DNA of 64,000 bases, from the NCBI GenBank assembly GCA_022575985.1, contig JAKSXM010000272.1, forward strand, positions 22,626,501 to 22,690,500. The letters are read 5' to 3'. The stretch is from Anagrus nilaparvatae. Lineage: Eukaryota > Arthropoda > Insecta > Hymenoptera > Mymaridae. The stretch's first letter is position 1, and every line of letters starts with the position of its first letter. A program made the translations under genes and the position numbers. The notes below the pieces were generated by a model. The model did no database searches, had not been told where the DNA came from, and was given only the letters and a program-made list of their open reading frames with translations. Of this stretch, positions 48,598-59,870 are shown in pieces.

Positions 48598-51500
48598 ATT
48601 TCCTTTAAATAATCACCTTATAACCGATCATTTATTTCAACTACACACGAACGAGGCCAGAGGTATTGCCAATAATGTAGCTGAAGCAGAAGAAGAAGAA
48701 GAAGAAGGTAGGAATATTTAATTTGAAAATTTGTGAAAAAATTATTTTAAATGTGAGAAAACTTCAAATTTTTAAAACTTATTCTTGAATTTTATAGAAA
48801 TTGAAGAAGTTATTGGCCACAACGATCAACCTGCAGGGATCAACCAAGACGGTAGGAATTGAAATTTATTCCATTATCTGAAAAAGTTTTAATAAATTGT
48901 GGTGTTTTTCATAAATTACCTGATTTGTTCCAAGTCCCTAAATCGATATTATTCTAAGTCCATAAACCTATATTATCCTGAAGTCCTGAAGATTTTTCAA
49001 AGTCTCCTAATTATTCTAAGTCTCAATTAACCCCCCCCACCCCTTAAATAGGACAAATTTGACCACCCCCCCCCATTAATTTTCAAGTTCTGAAGTACCC
49101 CCTCCGTATATACATGTTCCATGTTAATAAAAACGTAATATTACTCTTTGATTCAGAGAGTTTTAAATCCTTTAGAGTTAGTAACTCCAACTCCCTGAAA
49201 TTTCTGCCATCTCCTGGAATACCTTCGGGATTAAAATGAACCGTATGAGGGAAAGTTTATATCCTGGAGGCATAATTTTTAATTTTTCATCTGTAACAAT
49301 TTTCAGATTTTCCAATATGGGAAATTTGAAAATATGCTGGGACCCAAAAATGAGAAAGTTCATTCATTCATAAAAACGTTATTCTCAACTTCGAAAATCC
49401 CCAGGCAATGTAAAAAGTTTATTCTAACATGTTTTTTGTCCACCATGTTGGAAAATCGGAACATATGCTAGGACCTAGGATGAGAGAAATTTCAAGGAGT
49501 TAACTCTCCCTGGTAGAAAAAGCTTCCTTGCCCACAACCTTCACGTCAACGTTGCAGGGAACATTGCATACAACATTTCATGTAAGGTTATATTTTAATG
49601 TTTGAAATGAAAGGTTCCGTGTAACGTTACATGACACGTTCTATAAAACGTGAAATGAAAAAAGGTTTTTTTTTTATTAATAAATTAAATATAATAATAT
49701 ATATATACACATATTTTTTTAAATAAAAAAAAAGCAAATTCATATTTATTAAGAAACTTTATTTTCAAGGTTAATAAAAAAAAATAATTATTTTTTTACA
49801 TTTGTTCACTTTTATTGCATTAAAAAAAAAATTTAATGCAAAAAAAGTGAACAAAAATTAAATACATTATGTATAGATTATATCTGTACAAACTGATTAC
49901 AAGTAAATAAATGCTCATCAATAACTTTTAGTACGAATACCCAAAATTTACCTTAAATATATGCACAAAATAATTCTTGGAACTTTTTTCCCAATCCGAT
50001 CACTTTCACACTGTTTTAGACATACTTGAAATCTAGTCGAGTCGAAGTAGTAATCAAGTTTTGTCTACTTAAAATGTTAAAGATATTGATTTTGAGCTTG
50101 CCATCATATTTCTTCTTGAAGAATTGACATCCAGGATGTTTTGGACATGTTTCAGCAACAAAAAAAAATTTGGTCAATATTTCTGGGCCTAAGTCTTCTA
50201 AAAGCGATGACCGCATCATAGTCCAATGCACCAAAAAACTCTAAAAAAAAATTAATTTTACATTAAATTAATGTAGAAAACCATTTAATATGTTTTTAAG
50301 GGTTCAAATTAACTTACCAATGCTAATTTTCACCAATTGGAACTTTTTTATTTAAAGGTTGATTGAAATAATGCCCACTTCATAGTCCGAAGTAGGGTAA
50401 ATCTCTGAAAAAAAAAGACTAATTATAAATTGGAACAGAAAACTTTTTCAATTTTTATATAGCATGCATAAAATACTTAAAATTAACTTACCAAATATGA
50501 TTTGAACCAATATATCCATGTTTTCCAGCTTCTATAACTCGCCTTCAAAACTGCCATTTATAGTTCTTGAACCTAAAAAAAAAATACACACAAAGAACCA
50601 GATTTTTATATTGAATTATATAAAAAAATTAAACTTATCTAATGCTTTCCTTTTTTCTTTAATTTTCATAATTTTTTTTTTGTAATGATGTCTATAATTT
50701 AAACACTACTTTTAAATAAATATAAGAGATTGAAAAATTTATTCATGTGCAGTTTTGTACACAACTAATCTGAACTAGCAGAAGTTTTTATAAAAAGAAC
50801 TTGCACAAAAAAGAGCGCTGACACGCCCTCTGAAAATATGTTAGTGTACTTACTTTTTTTTGGGCAAGTTTCTTTTTATAAAAATTTCTGCTAGTTCAGA
50901 TTAGTTGTGTACAAAACTGCACATGAATAAATTTTTCAATCTCTTATAATTATTTAAAAGTAGTTTTTAAATTATAGACATCATTACAAAAAAAAATTAT
51001 GAAAATTAAAGAAAAAAGGAAAGCATTAGATAAGTTTAGTTTTTTTATATAATTCAATATAAAAATCTGGTTCTTTGTGTGTATTTTTTTTTTAGGTTCA
51101 AGAACTATAAATGGCAGTTTTGAAGGCGAGTTATAGAAGCTGGAAAACATGGATATATTGGTTCAAATCATATTTGGTAAGTTAATTTTAAGTATTTTAT
51201 GCATGCTATATAAATCTTGAAAAAGTTTTCTGTTCCAATTTATAATTAGTCTTTTTTTTTCAGAGATTTACCCTACTTCGGACTATGAAGTGGGTATTAT
51301 TTCAATCATCCTTTAAATAGAAAAGTTCCAATTGGTGAAAATTAGCATTGGTAAGTTAATTTGAACCCTTAAAAACATATTAAATGGTTTTCTACATTAA
51401 TTTAATGTAAAATTAATTTTTTTTTAGAGTTTTTTGGTGCATTGGACTATGATGCGGTCATCGCTTTTAGAAGACTTAGGCCCAGAAATATTGACCAAAT

Positions 51501-52791
51501 TTTTTTTTGTTGCTGAAACATGTCCAAAACATCCTGGATGTCAATTCTTCAAGAAGAAATATAATGGCAAGCTCAAAATCAATATCTTTAACATTTTAAG
51601 TAGACAAAACTTGATTACTACTTCGACTCGACTAGATTTCAAGTATGTCTAAAACAGTGTGAAAGTGATCGGATTGGGAAAAAAGTTCCAAGAATTATTT
51701 TGTGCATATATTTAAGGTAAATTTTGGGTATTCGTACTAAAAGTTATTGATGAGCATTTATTTACTTGTAATCAGTTTGTACAGATATAATCTATACATA
51801 ATGTATTTAATTTTTGTTCACTTTTTTTGCATTAAATTTTTTTTTTAATGCAATAAAAGTGAACAAATGTAAAAAAATAATTATTTTTTTTTATTAACCT
51901 TGAAAATAAAGTTTCTTAATAAATATGAATTTGCTTTTTTTTTATTTAAAAAAATATGAGTATATATATATTATTATATTTAATTTATTAATAAAAAAAA
52001 AAACCTTTTTTCATTTCACGTTTTATAGAACGTGTCATGTAACGTTACACGGAACCTTTCATTTCAAACATTAAAATATAACCTTACATGAAATGTTGTA
52101 TGCAATGTTCCCTGCAACGTTGACGTGAAGGTTGTGGGCAAGGAAGCTTTTTCTACCAGGGCTCTAAATTCAGGGACTCACCTCCCTGAATTTAAGGAGT
52201 TATAACTTTCAGACTCAGGGAGTAGTACTACGTGGTTATTTTTTTTAGAGTACACAAGAACACACAGACAAAATTTATGATTATTCTATTATTAGTGTTA
52301 TTATTAATCCCTTTCAATGTCAGATTAAAAGCCGATATTAAATCTGGTCATATCTTTAAAATTTATATAATGTATTTGGGGATTTTTTATGATTAATCGT
52401 AAACTCTCAACTAAACTGTATAACTTTTAAAGATGATCAGATTTAATATCGACTTTGAATTTGATGTAGAAAGGGCTTTAGTCTTTTCTATAGTACTGGA
52501 CAGCATAAGCAAATAGTAATAAAAATCTAAAACTTTTTTTCAGTTCTAATAATTGATCAGCACCCTAATCGCATAGGTAAATTTATAAACTTAATTTTTT
52601 ATCTATTAAGACTAAATTAAATGTAATAAAAATAATTTTTTACAGAAGAATGTCTTTTATGCACAGATAAAAATGTGGTAGGACGAAAGTACGATGCATG
52701 TCAGTGCCGACATGCCTGCCATAGATGTCTTGAATTAAGAAGATTCTGTCCCTGGTGTAAACGGGCAGTAAATTACATTATGCCAGTATAA
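48598..52791 (+). CDS. RING-type zinc-finger protein, 3' four exons
   Basis: Exons are 48598-48707, 48798-48851, 52544-52576 and 52646-52791. All introns are phase 1 with clean borders (..GAAG|GTAGG, ..GACG|GTAGG, CATAG|GTAAA; acceptors TTTTCAG, TTTATAG, TTTTCAG, TTTACAG). The readable part is 114 complete codons. It holds an acidic run (AEAEEEEEEG), a polar stretch, and a C-terminal zinc finger ECLLCTDKNVVGRKYDACQC, then RHACHRCLELRRFCPWCKRA, ending NYIMPV. Eight ligands can be placed as CxxC, C, C or H, C, C, CxxC, which fits a C-terminal RING finger of E3 ubiquitin ligases. Spacing in CQCRHACHRC is one residue off the standard CxHxxCxxC. The 5' exon(s) and start codon were not found; they should lie before 48590. 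Intron 2 (3.69 kb) carries two repeats, including a 2.65 kb palindrome. Confidence 0.7.
48895..49135. repeat. Repeat family F, solo end
   Basis: CAAGTCCCTAAATCGATATT, AACCCCCCCCACCCC, then CATGTTCCATGTTAATA resemble the inverted ends of the 59091-63778 segment (CTAAGTCCCTAAATCAAAAA, CACCCCCCCCCC, AACATGTTCCATGTTAATA). Only one end is seen here, in the RING gene intron. It begins close to exon 2's donor. Confidence 0.6.
49508..52161. mobile_element. 2.65 kb near-perfect palindrome (giant fold-back transposon)
   Basis: Arms of about 1.29 kb (49508-50800 and 50867-52161) are inverted and almost identical around a 60-70 bp spacer (AGCGCTGACACGCCCTCTGA). Ends are CCCTGGTAGAAAAAGCTTCC and its complement, with CTCT on both sides as a possible 4-bp target duplication. 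Each arm, read outward from the centre, contains splice-like units (acceptor TTTTTAG / CAG and donor GTAAGTTAAT) at 51096-51176, 51264-51350 and 51428 on, plus a 72-codon frame (51434-51652 and mirrored 50234-50016) with ETCPKHPGCQFFKKKY. No transposase is recognised. The superfamily is undetermined. It sits in intron 2 of the RING gene. Confidence 0.9.
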
Positions 52792-53013
52792 TTTATTGCA
52801 TGAAAAATTAACTTAAATAAATTATGTTTATAAAAAATTAAATTTAGTTTTTTATTATTTAACCTATCAATGGAAAAACGAACCTTTCTTGGATAAAAAC
52901 TGTCAAAATATTACAGATTTGTTTGGTTGGTTTTAGATTTTAATAACCATCTTTTTAGTTTTAGCATTTTTTAAAGTCGCTTTGATTGTTGAATTTTCGA
53001 ATAAGGCTTTTCC

Positions 53014-53223
53014 GGTTAGTCACGTGGCATTGGAGCTTTTTAGCGAAAACAACGACCACCCTGCGTATAAGCTATTCGGCTGGCGTGGTCTTCCATAAAG
53101 AACATATTTGTTTTCTTCGAGTATCCTCGAAAATTCATTATGGAAGACCACGCCAACTACTATGCTTAAATGTTGGAGCTGTCGCGGTCTTCACTAAAAA
53201 CCCACCATATCACGTGACCAGCC
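53014..53223. mobile_element. 210-bp hairpin element
   Basis: Ends GGTTAGTCACGTGGCATTGG and (inverted) CACGTGACCAGCC. The inner arms CTGGCGTGGTCTTCCATAAA and TTATGGAAGACCACGCCAAC face each other around TTCGAGTATCCTCGAA. More GC-rich than its surroundings; non-coding. Confidence 0.75.
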
Positions 53224-53529
53224 CAAAATACTTTATATAGATAAGTAAGTTTTTTTATAGAGAAAAGTCAGAGGAATACAATGGCGTGGGTCTTTTGATC
53301 AATTTTAGTGCAAAATTTAGAGATATTTGCGTACAAAAGTGCAAAATTTAATACGTGCTTTTATTCTAGATAAGATTAGTTGAGTTTTATTATAATTATA
53401 ATCTAACAGACGAGTTTAGTGTTAGAAATTTAGTAGGAAAATTCGATACATTTTTCGAAATCGAGGGATAGACTTATATGTGACGATAATCTAAGAGTAC
53501 TACATGCAAATTTATTTTGAGGAAAAATA

Positions 53530-53672
53530 GTCTATTACCGTTCTAGGCCAGAAAAATAAAGAATGACCCAAATCGCAGTTTATCATCCTCGGCTTCGCCT
53601 CCGAAGGTAATTTACGTGATTTGGGCCATCCTTTATTTTTCCGGCCTAGGATCGTAATATACTATTATAGTA
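53530..53672. mobile_element. Dispersed hairpin family A, copy 6 (compact, nearly intact)
   Basis: This is the tidiest member. The left end ATAGTCTATTACCGTTCTAG with GCCAGAAAAATAAAGAATG is inverted at the right end (CATCCTTTATTTTTCCGGCC, TAGGATCGTAATATACTAT). The two arms meet at the core CCTCGGCTTCGCCTCCGAAG. The whole 140 bp folds into one long hairpin. Non-coding MITE. Confidence 0.85.
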
Positions 53673-55645
53673 TAAGTTTACTGGTATGTTTATTAAAATG
53701 TAATGACTAAATTTTTGAGTAAGTGACTTAATTGCAAACACACATTATTATTAATAAATAAACAATTTTTTTTTAAATATTCAAGTTAATGTAAAAATAA
53801 TTTTGCATTTTGCTGTATTCTGCATTTTTGTAAAAATTGGAGAATAAATTTTGTTTTCAAAAGTTACGTCCAAAAAGAAGAAAAATTTTGGTGATTTTTT
53901 TATTATTGTGAGAATTTGAATAATAATAATAATTATAATAATTATAACTTTGAAAATTTACATTTTTTTTTATTACAGTCTATAGTGACGGAAAATGTTA
54001 AATTTACCTTTTTTAATATTTCTCAACTTTTTGAATTGTACATTTTCAATTTTTGATTTTTAGTATTAGTAAAAAGTTAAAATATAAGTAAAATAGATGA
54101 TAAGAGTTAAAGTTTTGTACAATTTAATAAACAAATTAATTTTTTTTTATTCTGTATTATTCAGGATAAGCTTGTTCTAATAAAAAATGATAAATGTATA
54201 AAACAAAATGTTCAAAATAATATTTTTTGAATCCAAGTTAAAAAATATTTCCTATAGGATAGGAATCATATATATATATAATTAAATAAAATATTTATTG
54301 AGTTTCCCAGATGTTATTTTAAAATATTGAAACTATAAGCACTTTATTTAGAAATAATTAAGATATAATAATAATCTTAGAATACATTTTAATTTTATTT
54401 AAATAATGATAATTGTGAACAATAGGACTTACCTTAAAAATGATGCCACTAAAATTAGGGATTATGTATAATAGCAACTTCATATACCTATATAAAACTG
54501 TATATCTATAATATATTTTTTTACAAAATTTTTTTTTTAATCTCCTAATGCCATGCTATGTGCACCATTTAAGAATCATTTTTATTCGAACGAAAAAAAT
54601 ATTTTCGGATTCTCTGATAATGAGAAAAATAATTAAGGTTCTAATAATTGCAAAATATTTATGAAAATTTTGGACGTTTTTTACTAATGGCCAACGGTTT
54701 GTATGCGACTATTTCCTCGTTAGTAGCGAGAGACAGCACATCTTTAACAGCTACACAGTAGGGCACAGTAGGTATCATAGCATAATAAAAAAAAAATAGT
54801 ACATTAACGTCTTGTGGTAAAAAAAAAGGTGTCGATTTCGCATCGTATTAGGTAAAGCTTTGCTTTACAATTAAAGTTTTTTTTCTTATTTTACCAATAA
54901 ATTTTTATTATAACTAAACATTTTATTACTGTTTAGGACACGGGTGATTACATTGCTTGAAAATGAAATCAATTTTTGAGTTTTCAACCTGAAAGGTTAA
55001 AATGACATTTTCAGCAATATAGTGAAATTCTTTTTTCTATTCCAAAATAAAAAAAATACCATAATTATGCCTGGGCACTTTGAGTTTTTTAAAGTAAATT
55101 GTTTACTAGGATACGTTTCTGACAATTTCTTCAATTCATTTATTTATAAAAAGTAAAATTAAAGTATTAAAACAATTAAATATTAAAGATATAATTATAA
55201 ATGAAACTTTGACTTACCTTTGTCACTGCTGAAAGTAAAATATTTAAGAGAAAAATGCTGATTTAAACAAGATAATTAAAAGCAGTAAGTGAGGCGAAAT
55301 ATATATAAAACTCGCATGAGATTATCCTGGGTATAAATTTTTACAATTTGTAATCTACCATTTCTTATGAATTCACTTTTTCTCTTATAATCCAGAAAGC
55401 TTAATTTTTAAAATATTCTTAGGTATTATGTATTTAAACTGTTTTAATAGAATCAATTTTTGCCAGTTATTCAAATGCTAAGGATCATATCCTTTACCGT
55501 GTTTATTCAGTAATTTCTTCTTTCTGCAAAGTCTTATTTTAATACCTGGGTCATTTTTTCCCCAAAAAGTATACAGTAAGCATTTGTTTTCTGCGAAATT
55601 CCATATTTAACATGCTGGGAGATTCCAATGTAAAATCTTATTTAT
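53673..55645. other. No gene seen
   Basis: AT-rich. A patch at 54680-54770 (GCCAACGGTTTGTATGCGAC, TAGTAGCGAGAGACAGCACA) is less AT-rich but has no open frame of note. Confidence 0.4.
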
Positions 55646-55651
55646 CCGGCC

Positions 55652-56140
55652 CAATTTCACACGTTTTCATTTTACACGGACCGATCTTACACATTTCCTT
55701 TTTACACAATACCATTTTACACAGACCGATTTTCCACATAAACAGTTTTACACAATCATATTTTACACAGTGTTAAAAGTGTATGTGTAAAATATGCATT
55801 GTGTAAGAAATGATTGTGTTCAAACTGTCTTGTGTAAAATAGGAATGTGTAAAATATATGTTGTGTAAAAGAGGGCTGTGTTAAATGTGACTCTGAAAAG
55901 TTTGTGTAGAAAGTTACTGTGTAAAACTTTTATAGTGCAAAGTAATTTGTGTCAAATAGGACGTGTAAAACAATAATGTGTAAAACTGTTTTGTGCAACA
56001 AAACGTGTGCAAAAAAATACGTGTAAAATTTCCTATGTGTAAAATTGGTTTGTGTAGATTTTGACCTGTGTAAAATGCGGTTGTGTTAAAAAATCCGTGT
56101 AAAATCGTTATGTGTAAAATAATTTTTGTGTAAAAAAAAT
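55652..56140. repeat. ~15-bp-periodic array of TGTGTAAAA-like words with one inversion
   Basis: From about 55783 to 56136 the word GTGTAAAA or a one- or two-base variant (GTGTTAAA, GTGTAGAA, GTGCAAAG, GTGTCAAA) starts at about 55785, 55801, 55816, 55832, 55847, 55863, 55878, 55903, 55919, 55935, 55949, 55963, 55978, 55993, 56005, 56021, 56037, 56052, 56068, 56083, 56097, 56112 and 56128. Steps are mostly 14-16 bp. The 6-8 bases between words vary. From 55652 to 55770 the complement TTTTACACA recurs about eight times at similar steps, so the array reverses near 55775. There is no coding meaning, although a minus-strand frame gives repeated FYT. Not a CRISPR: repeats are too short and the genome is animal. 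Confidence 0.85.
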
Positions 56141-56207
56141 ATGTCGTCAAATTGTGGAGCCTGAAAAAACATAACACGAGCGTAGCTCGGTCTCTTGGCT
56201 ATGCTAA

Positions 56208-56402
56208 TAAACTGAAAAAAAATCCGCTTGCGACAAGCGGAATTCTTTTTTTCATCAAACGATTGCAAATGTCTTGAAATGTAAAGAAAATTAAAAAAAA
56301 AATTGCAATTGTTTGCAAAGAAAAAAAAAATCCGCTAGGTGGATGTCCGCTTGCCGTTAGTGTATTGTAAGCATGCCGCAAGCGGAATTTTTTTTTAGTG
56401 TA
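56208..56402. repeat. Hairpin family D, copy 2
   Basis: ACTGAAAAAAAATCCGCTTG, CGACAAGCGGAATTC, CAAACGATTGCAAATGTCTT and, inverted at the right, GCATGCCGCAAGCGGAATTT. It abuts the right side of the periodic array after GAGCGTAGCTCGGTCTC. Related to 29980-30280 and 59871-60650. Confidence 0.7.
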
Positions 56403-56600
56403 CTTAAATTCGTAGTGTGAAAATTTATTGCCTGAAAAATACACAAAAGCCTATGAGGATACATATAAACTGTTGTAAAAGATAAAACTGCAATTTGGTT
56501 TGACAATAATAAAAACAATAAACTTTATTAGTCGATTCTAATATCTAATTTACAATAATTATAATTTACAATGATTTATACAGTTAGATCAATATACTTA

Positions 56601-57513
56601 CAAGGGGAGATCGGAATATTTGGGTCGCCAAATTACAATCTAGAGTTACGGATGACTTTAATATGTTAAAAAGAACACAAGATATCCTTTGTTTATTTCA
56701 ATGCGCCTTCTGTGCTTAGAAACGCAGGGCTCAATGTTATAAAATAGGGTTTTTTCAAAATCTTCCATAAACGCTGTAACCTTGCAAATTAACCAAAATA
56801 CTTCCGGTTGTTCTCATTTTCTCTGTATGAGTACCATATTTTAATTTTCGTCAGCTGCAATGCTCCATCGCTTATTCTCTCATCGCTACAGTCAATAAAC
56901 AAAATGCCCATTTTCGGACCAAAATGACCAATTTGTAAATTGCTGCCAAAATTGCAATTTTCAATAAAAATAGGTCTTGTAGGTCTCAGAAATGTTGTAT
57001 TAGCTCTAGGTTTCGAAAAATGCTTTAATCGCTTCTTTTTGATTACTCATGTAGCAAATATGATAATTTAAAGACAGGATACATCTAAAGCTAAAAGAAC
57101 GAGTAAGAAATTTTTGGAAACTTAGAATTTAAACAAAATTTTTGAGACCTGTAAAACAATTTAGGTAGCAATTTAAAAATTAGTCATTTCGGCTCAAAAA
57201 TGGACATTTGATTTATTGACAATGGCGATGAGAGAATAGGTGCAAGGAGCATTGCGGTTGACGGTAATTAAAAGATGGTACTTATACGAAAAAAATGAGA
57301 CCAACCGGAAGTATTTTGGTTTGTTTTCGAGGTTACAGCGTTATATAGAAGATTTCAATAAAACCCTATTTTATAACATTAAGCCTTGCGCTTCTAAGCC
57401 CAGAAGGCGCGTTTGAATAAACAAAGGCTATACTTGTGTTCTTTTCAACATATTAAAGTCATCCATAACTATAGATTGTAATTTGGCGACCCAAATGTTA
57501 CGGCCTCCCCTTG
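56601..57513. mobile_element. Fold-back family C, complete copy, 913 bp
   Basis: The left end CAAGGGGAGATCGGAATATT, TGGGTCGCCAAATTACAATC is inverted at the right end (GATTGTAATTTGGCGACCCA, GGCCTCCCCTTG). Arms of about 400 bp stay similar inward (AATGCTCCATCGCTTATTCT / GAGAATAGGTGCAAGGAGCA). The centre contains AAATTGCTGCCAAAATTGCA. Non-coding. Partial relatives lie at 46472 and 47985-48284. Confidence 0.85.
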
Positions 57514-59090
57514 TTAGTAAATAAGTTATACAATATAAAAATATATTTGAAAGTTAATGAAATACAATGAAATTACTTCAAAATTATATATAGATTAATC
57601 CTATCCTAAAAAGTACATGTCTTCGATACAGTAACTATGTACATTGTTATAGCTAAAAACCACTCCTGATTGGTTAATAAAAATGAATTGCTCAAATGTT
57701 TTTATTTAAAATTTTAAAATTTATTTATAAATTTATGAAGTTATAGGTTATAGCATAAATATTGTGATAAAAACAAAATTTTAAATATAAAACCTCAAAA
57801 TTTTTAGTCATATATGTTTTAGTATAAATACCAAAAATAATTTTTAAATGTTTTAATAATAAAACTTTTTTTTTTCATACAAAAAATGTGCGGTTAATTA
57901 AAAAAAACTAAAAATTATCAGATCCTTCTAAATTTATTATACCAAATAAAATAGTTTGTATAAAATATAAAAATTAAATTAGGTAGTATGTTTATTTATA
58001 GGGTATTTTAAAAAACCGCTTTAAAATATAATTAATAAGTCACCAAGTTATTGGTACTATAGGTTATGATACTCGAAAGATAAATAATTAATTAATTATT
58101 TATCTTTCAATAACTGAATTGGTTTAAAATTGTAATGTTTTAACCTTAACTTCTATGGTTTTAATAAATTTCCTAAAATTAGAACTCTCGTAGAAAAAGA
58201 AAGGTGTATTATTTTTGTATTTTTTGTCTATGAAAATGATAAGACTAAAATTTTGAAAATTTCAGGTATCGGATTTATAATAAAATTTTTGGAATCTAAA
58301 GCTTTAATAAAAAAAATTAGGAATAAAGAAGGATAGTTTCAGTACTTTTTAAGGCTAAAATTTTGTTTTAATTGTAACAAGATCCCCAAAAATACAAACA
58401 ATACGGACTTTTTTAAAAATCGGTTTTTTAGCATCTGAGCGTCTCAAAATGCACTTACATACAAAAAAATCATTAATAAAAATTTGTTTACTCCTTCCAG
58501 GAACCAGTAAATTATTTCGAGGTTTAGAATATTTTTTACTTGAGCATGTAGGAGTAACTTTTATTCAAAAATTTTCGGGGTCAGTCTCTAATTTGATAAG
58601 ATAGATTATACCTACAAAAATGTAGATAAATTGCGGAAAGAAAAAAGGCCTAAATGTATTTTCGGTTGTAAAATTAGATCTGAACCCTGTGTTTTTTACC
58701 GAAAATAATGGTTAGGCAATAGAAAAAAAATTTGTGATTAAGAGATTCATGAAAGCTACATGAATAAAAATAGGTTTTTGAACTAAGACTAAAATTTGGT
58801 GGTTTAAAAACACCTGTAGGGTAAAAGAAGAAAGGCAGTTTCATGAATGATAAAATAAGTAAATGTAGCTTTGAAGATACATATAACTAGCTAAAATTAA
58901 AGATTAATAATGACTATTTTTTTGTGATAATATTAAAATTCTTAGAATAAAAATTAATTATCTTTAACAGACTTCTATGATCACTGTGAAGTAGCTCTTT
59001 TACTGATCAAGTAAATTTTATTTACTGGAGAAAGCTATTTTTTCTGAATATACTAATTAACTACTCTTATACACTTTTATCACATTAATT
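57514..59090. other. No gene seen; one perfect 34-bp palindrome
   Basis: AT-rich. At 58075-58108 there is a perfect 34-bp palindrome, GAAAGATAAATAATTAA and its inverted complement. Confidence 0.55.
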
Positions 59091-59870
59091 TATTAACATG
59101 GAACATGTTCATTGGATGAAGTATTTGAAAAAGTCCGGCTCGGCAGGAGGGGTCGAAATATTTATGTTTTTAGGGAGAGGGGTGAAATGAACTTAGAATA
59201 TTTTCGATTTAGGGACTTAAAATAATTTGAAGTGGGAGTCAGGGCCTGATCAGGCTCTGATAAGAACAAGACCTAAGAATACTTTAGGTTTATGGATGTA
59301 GGATTATTTATGTTTCGGGATTTATTGTAATTTTTGTTTTAGGACTTATAAAATCTCAGAAATGGGTTCAAACTATTTTTTCCCAAAAGTACAACTAATG
59401 ATAAGTTTCCATAGCAATTTTTAGTTCAAATAGTTTAAACGATTAAATTTGTGTTTTTGTGTGCAAAAGTTCATTTAAAAGAATCCAATTTCAAAAAATT
59501 ATAACTTACTTTTTGGACAAAAATTAATTAGTTTTATACTTTTTACTAAGCAAATGAAATTATTGAACATAATAATTAAATGTCACCGCAAAAAATTAGG
59601 GTCATTTATTAAATTAGAATTTATCATTTACAATATTTTCTCTCTTTTCAAATAATAATTTAAAATATTTTTAATAAATAGTTGTTGGATAATGAATAAA
59701 AGGCAGTCATTCTCTGCGCGAAGCGCAGTTGTTTCTAGTTTAAATAAAAGATACAAAGGAAATATGAAGATAAAAATAAATAAAATTTTAAATACATTAA
59801 AATTGCTTTAAAATGCTTATATTAAGGAGTAAAAGAGAACTTTATATCAGCCTTGAGTTATTAATTTTCA

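Noticed and set aside
50016..51652. Two mirrored 72-codon frames as independent genes
   Set aside because: They are the same sequence in the two arms of one palindrome. No homology recognised, so kept only as part of the element.
52986..53240. 84-codon frame
   Set aside because: Falls across the 210-bp hairpin element; no protein features.
55652..56140. CRISPR-like array
   Set aside because: The conserved word is 8-9 bp with 6-8 bp spacers, orientation flips, and the host is an animal; no cas genes.
55914..56177. 87-codon minus-strand frame with FYT repeats
   Set aside because: Translation of the periodic TGTGTAAAA array, not a protein gene.
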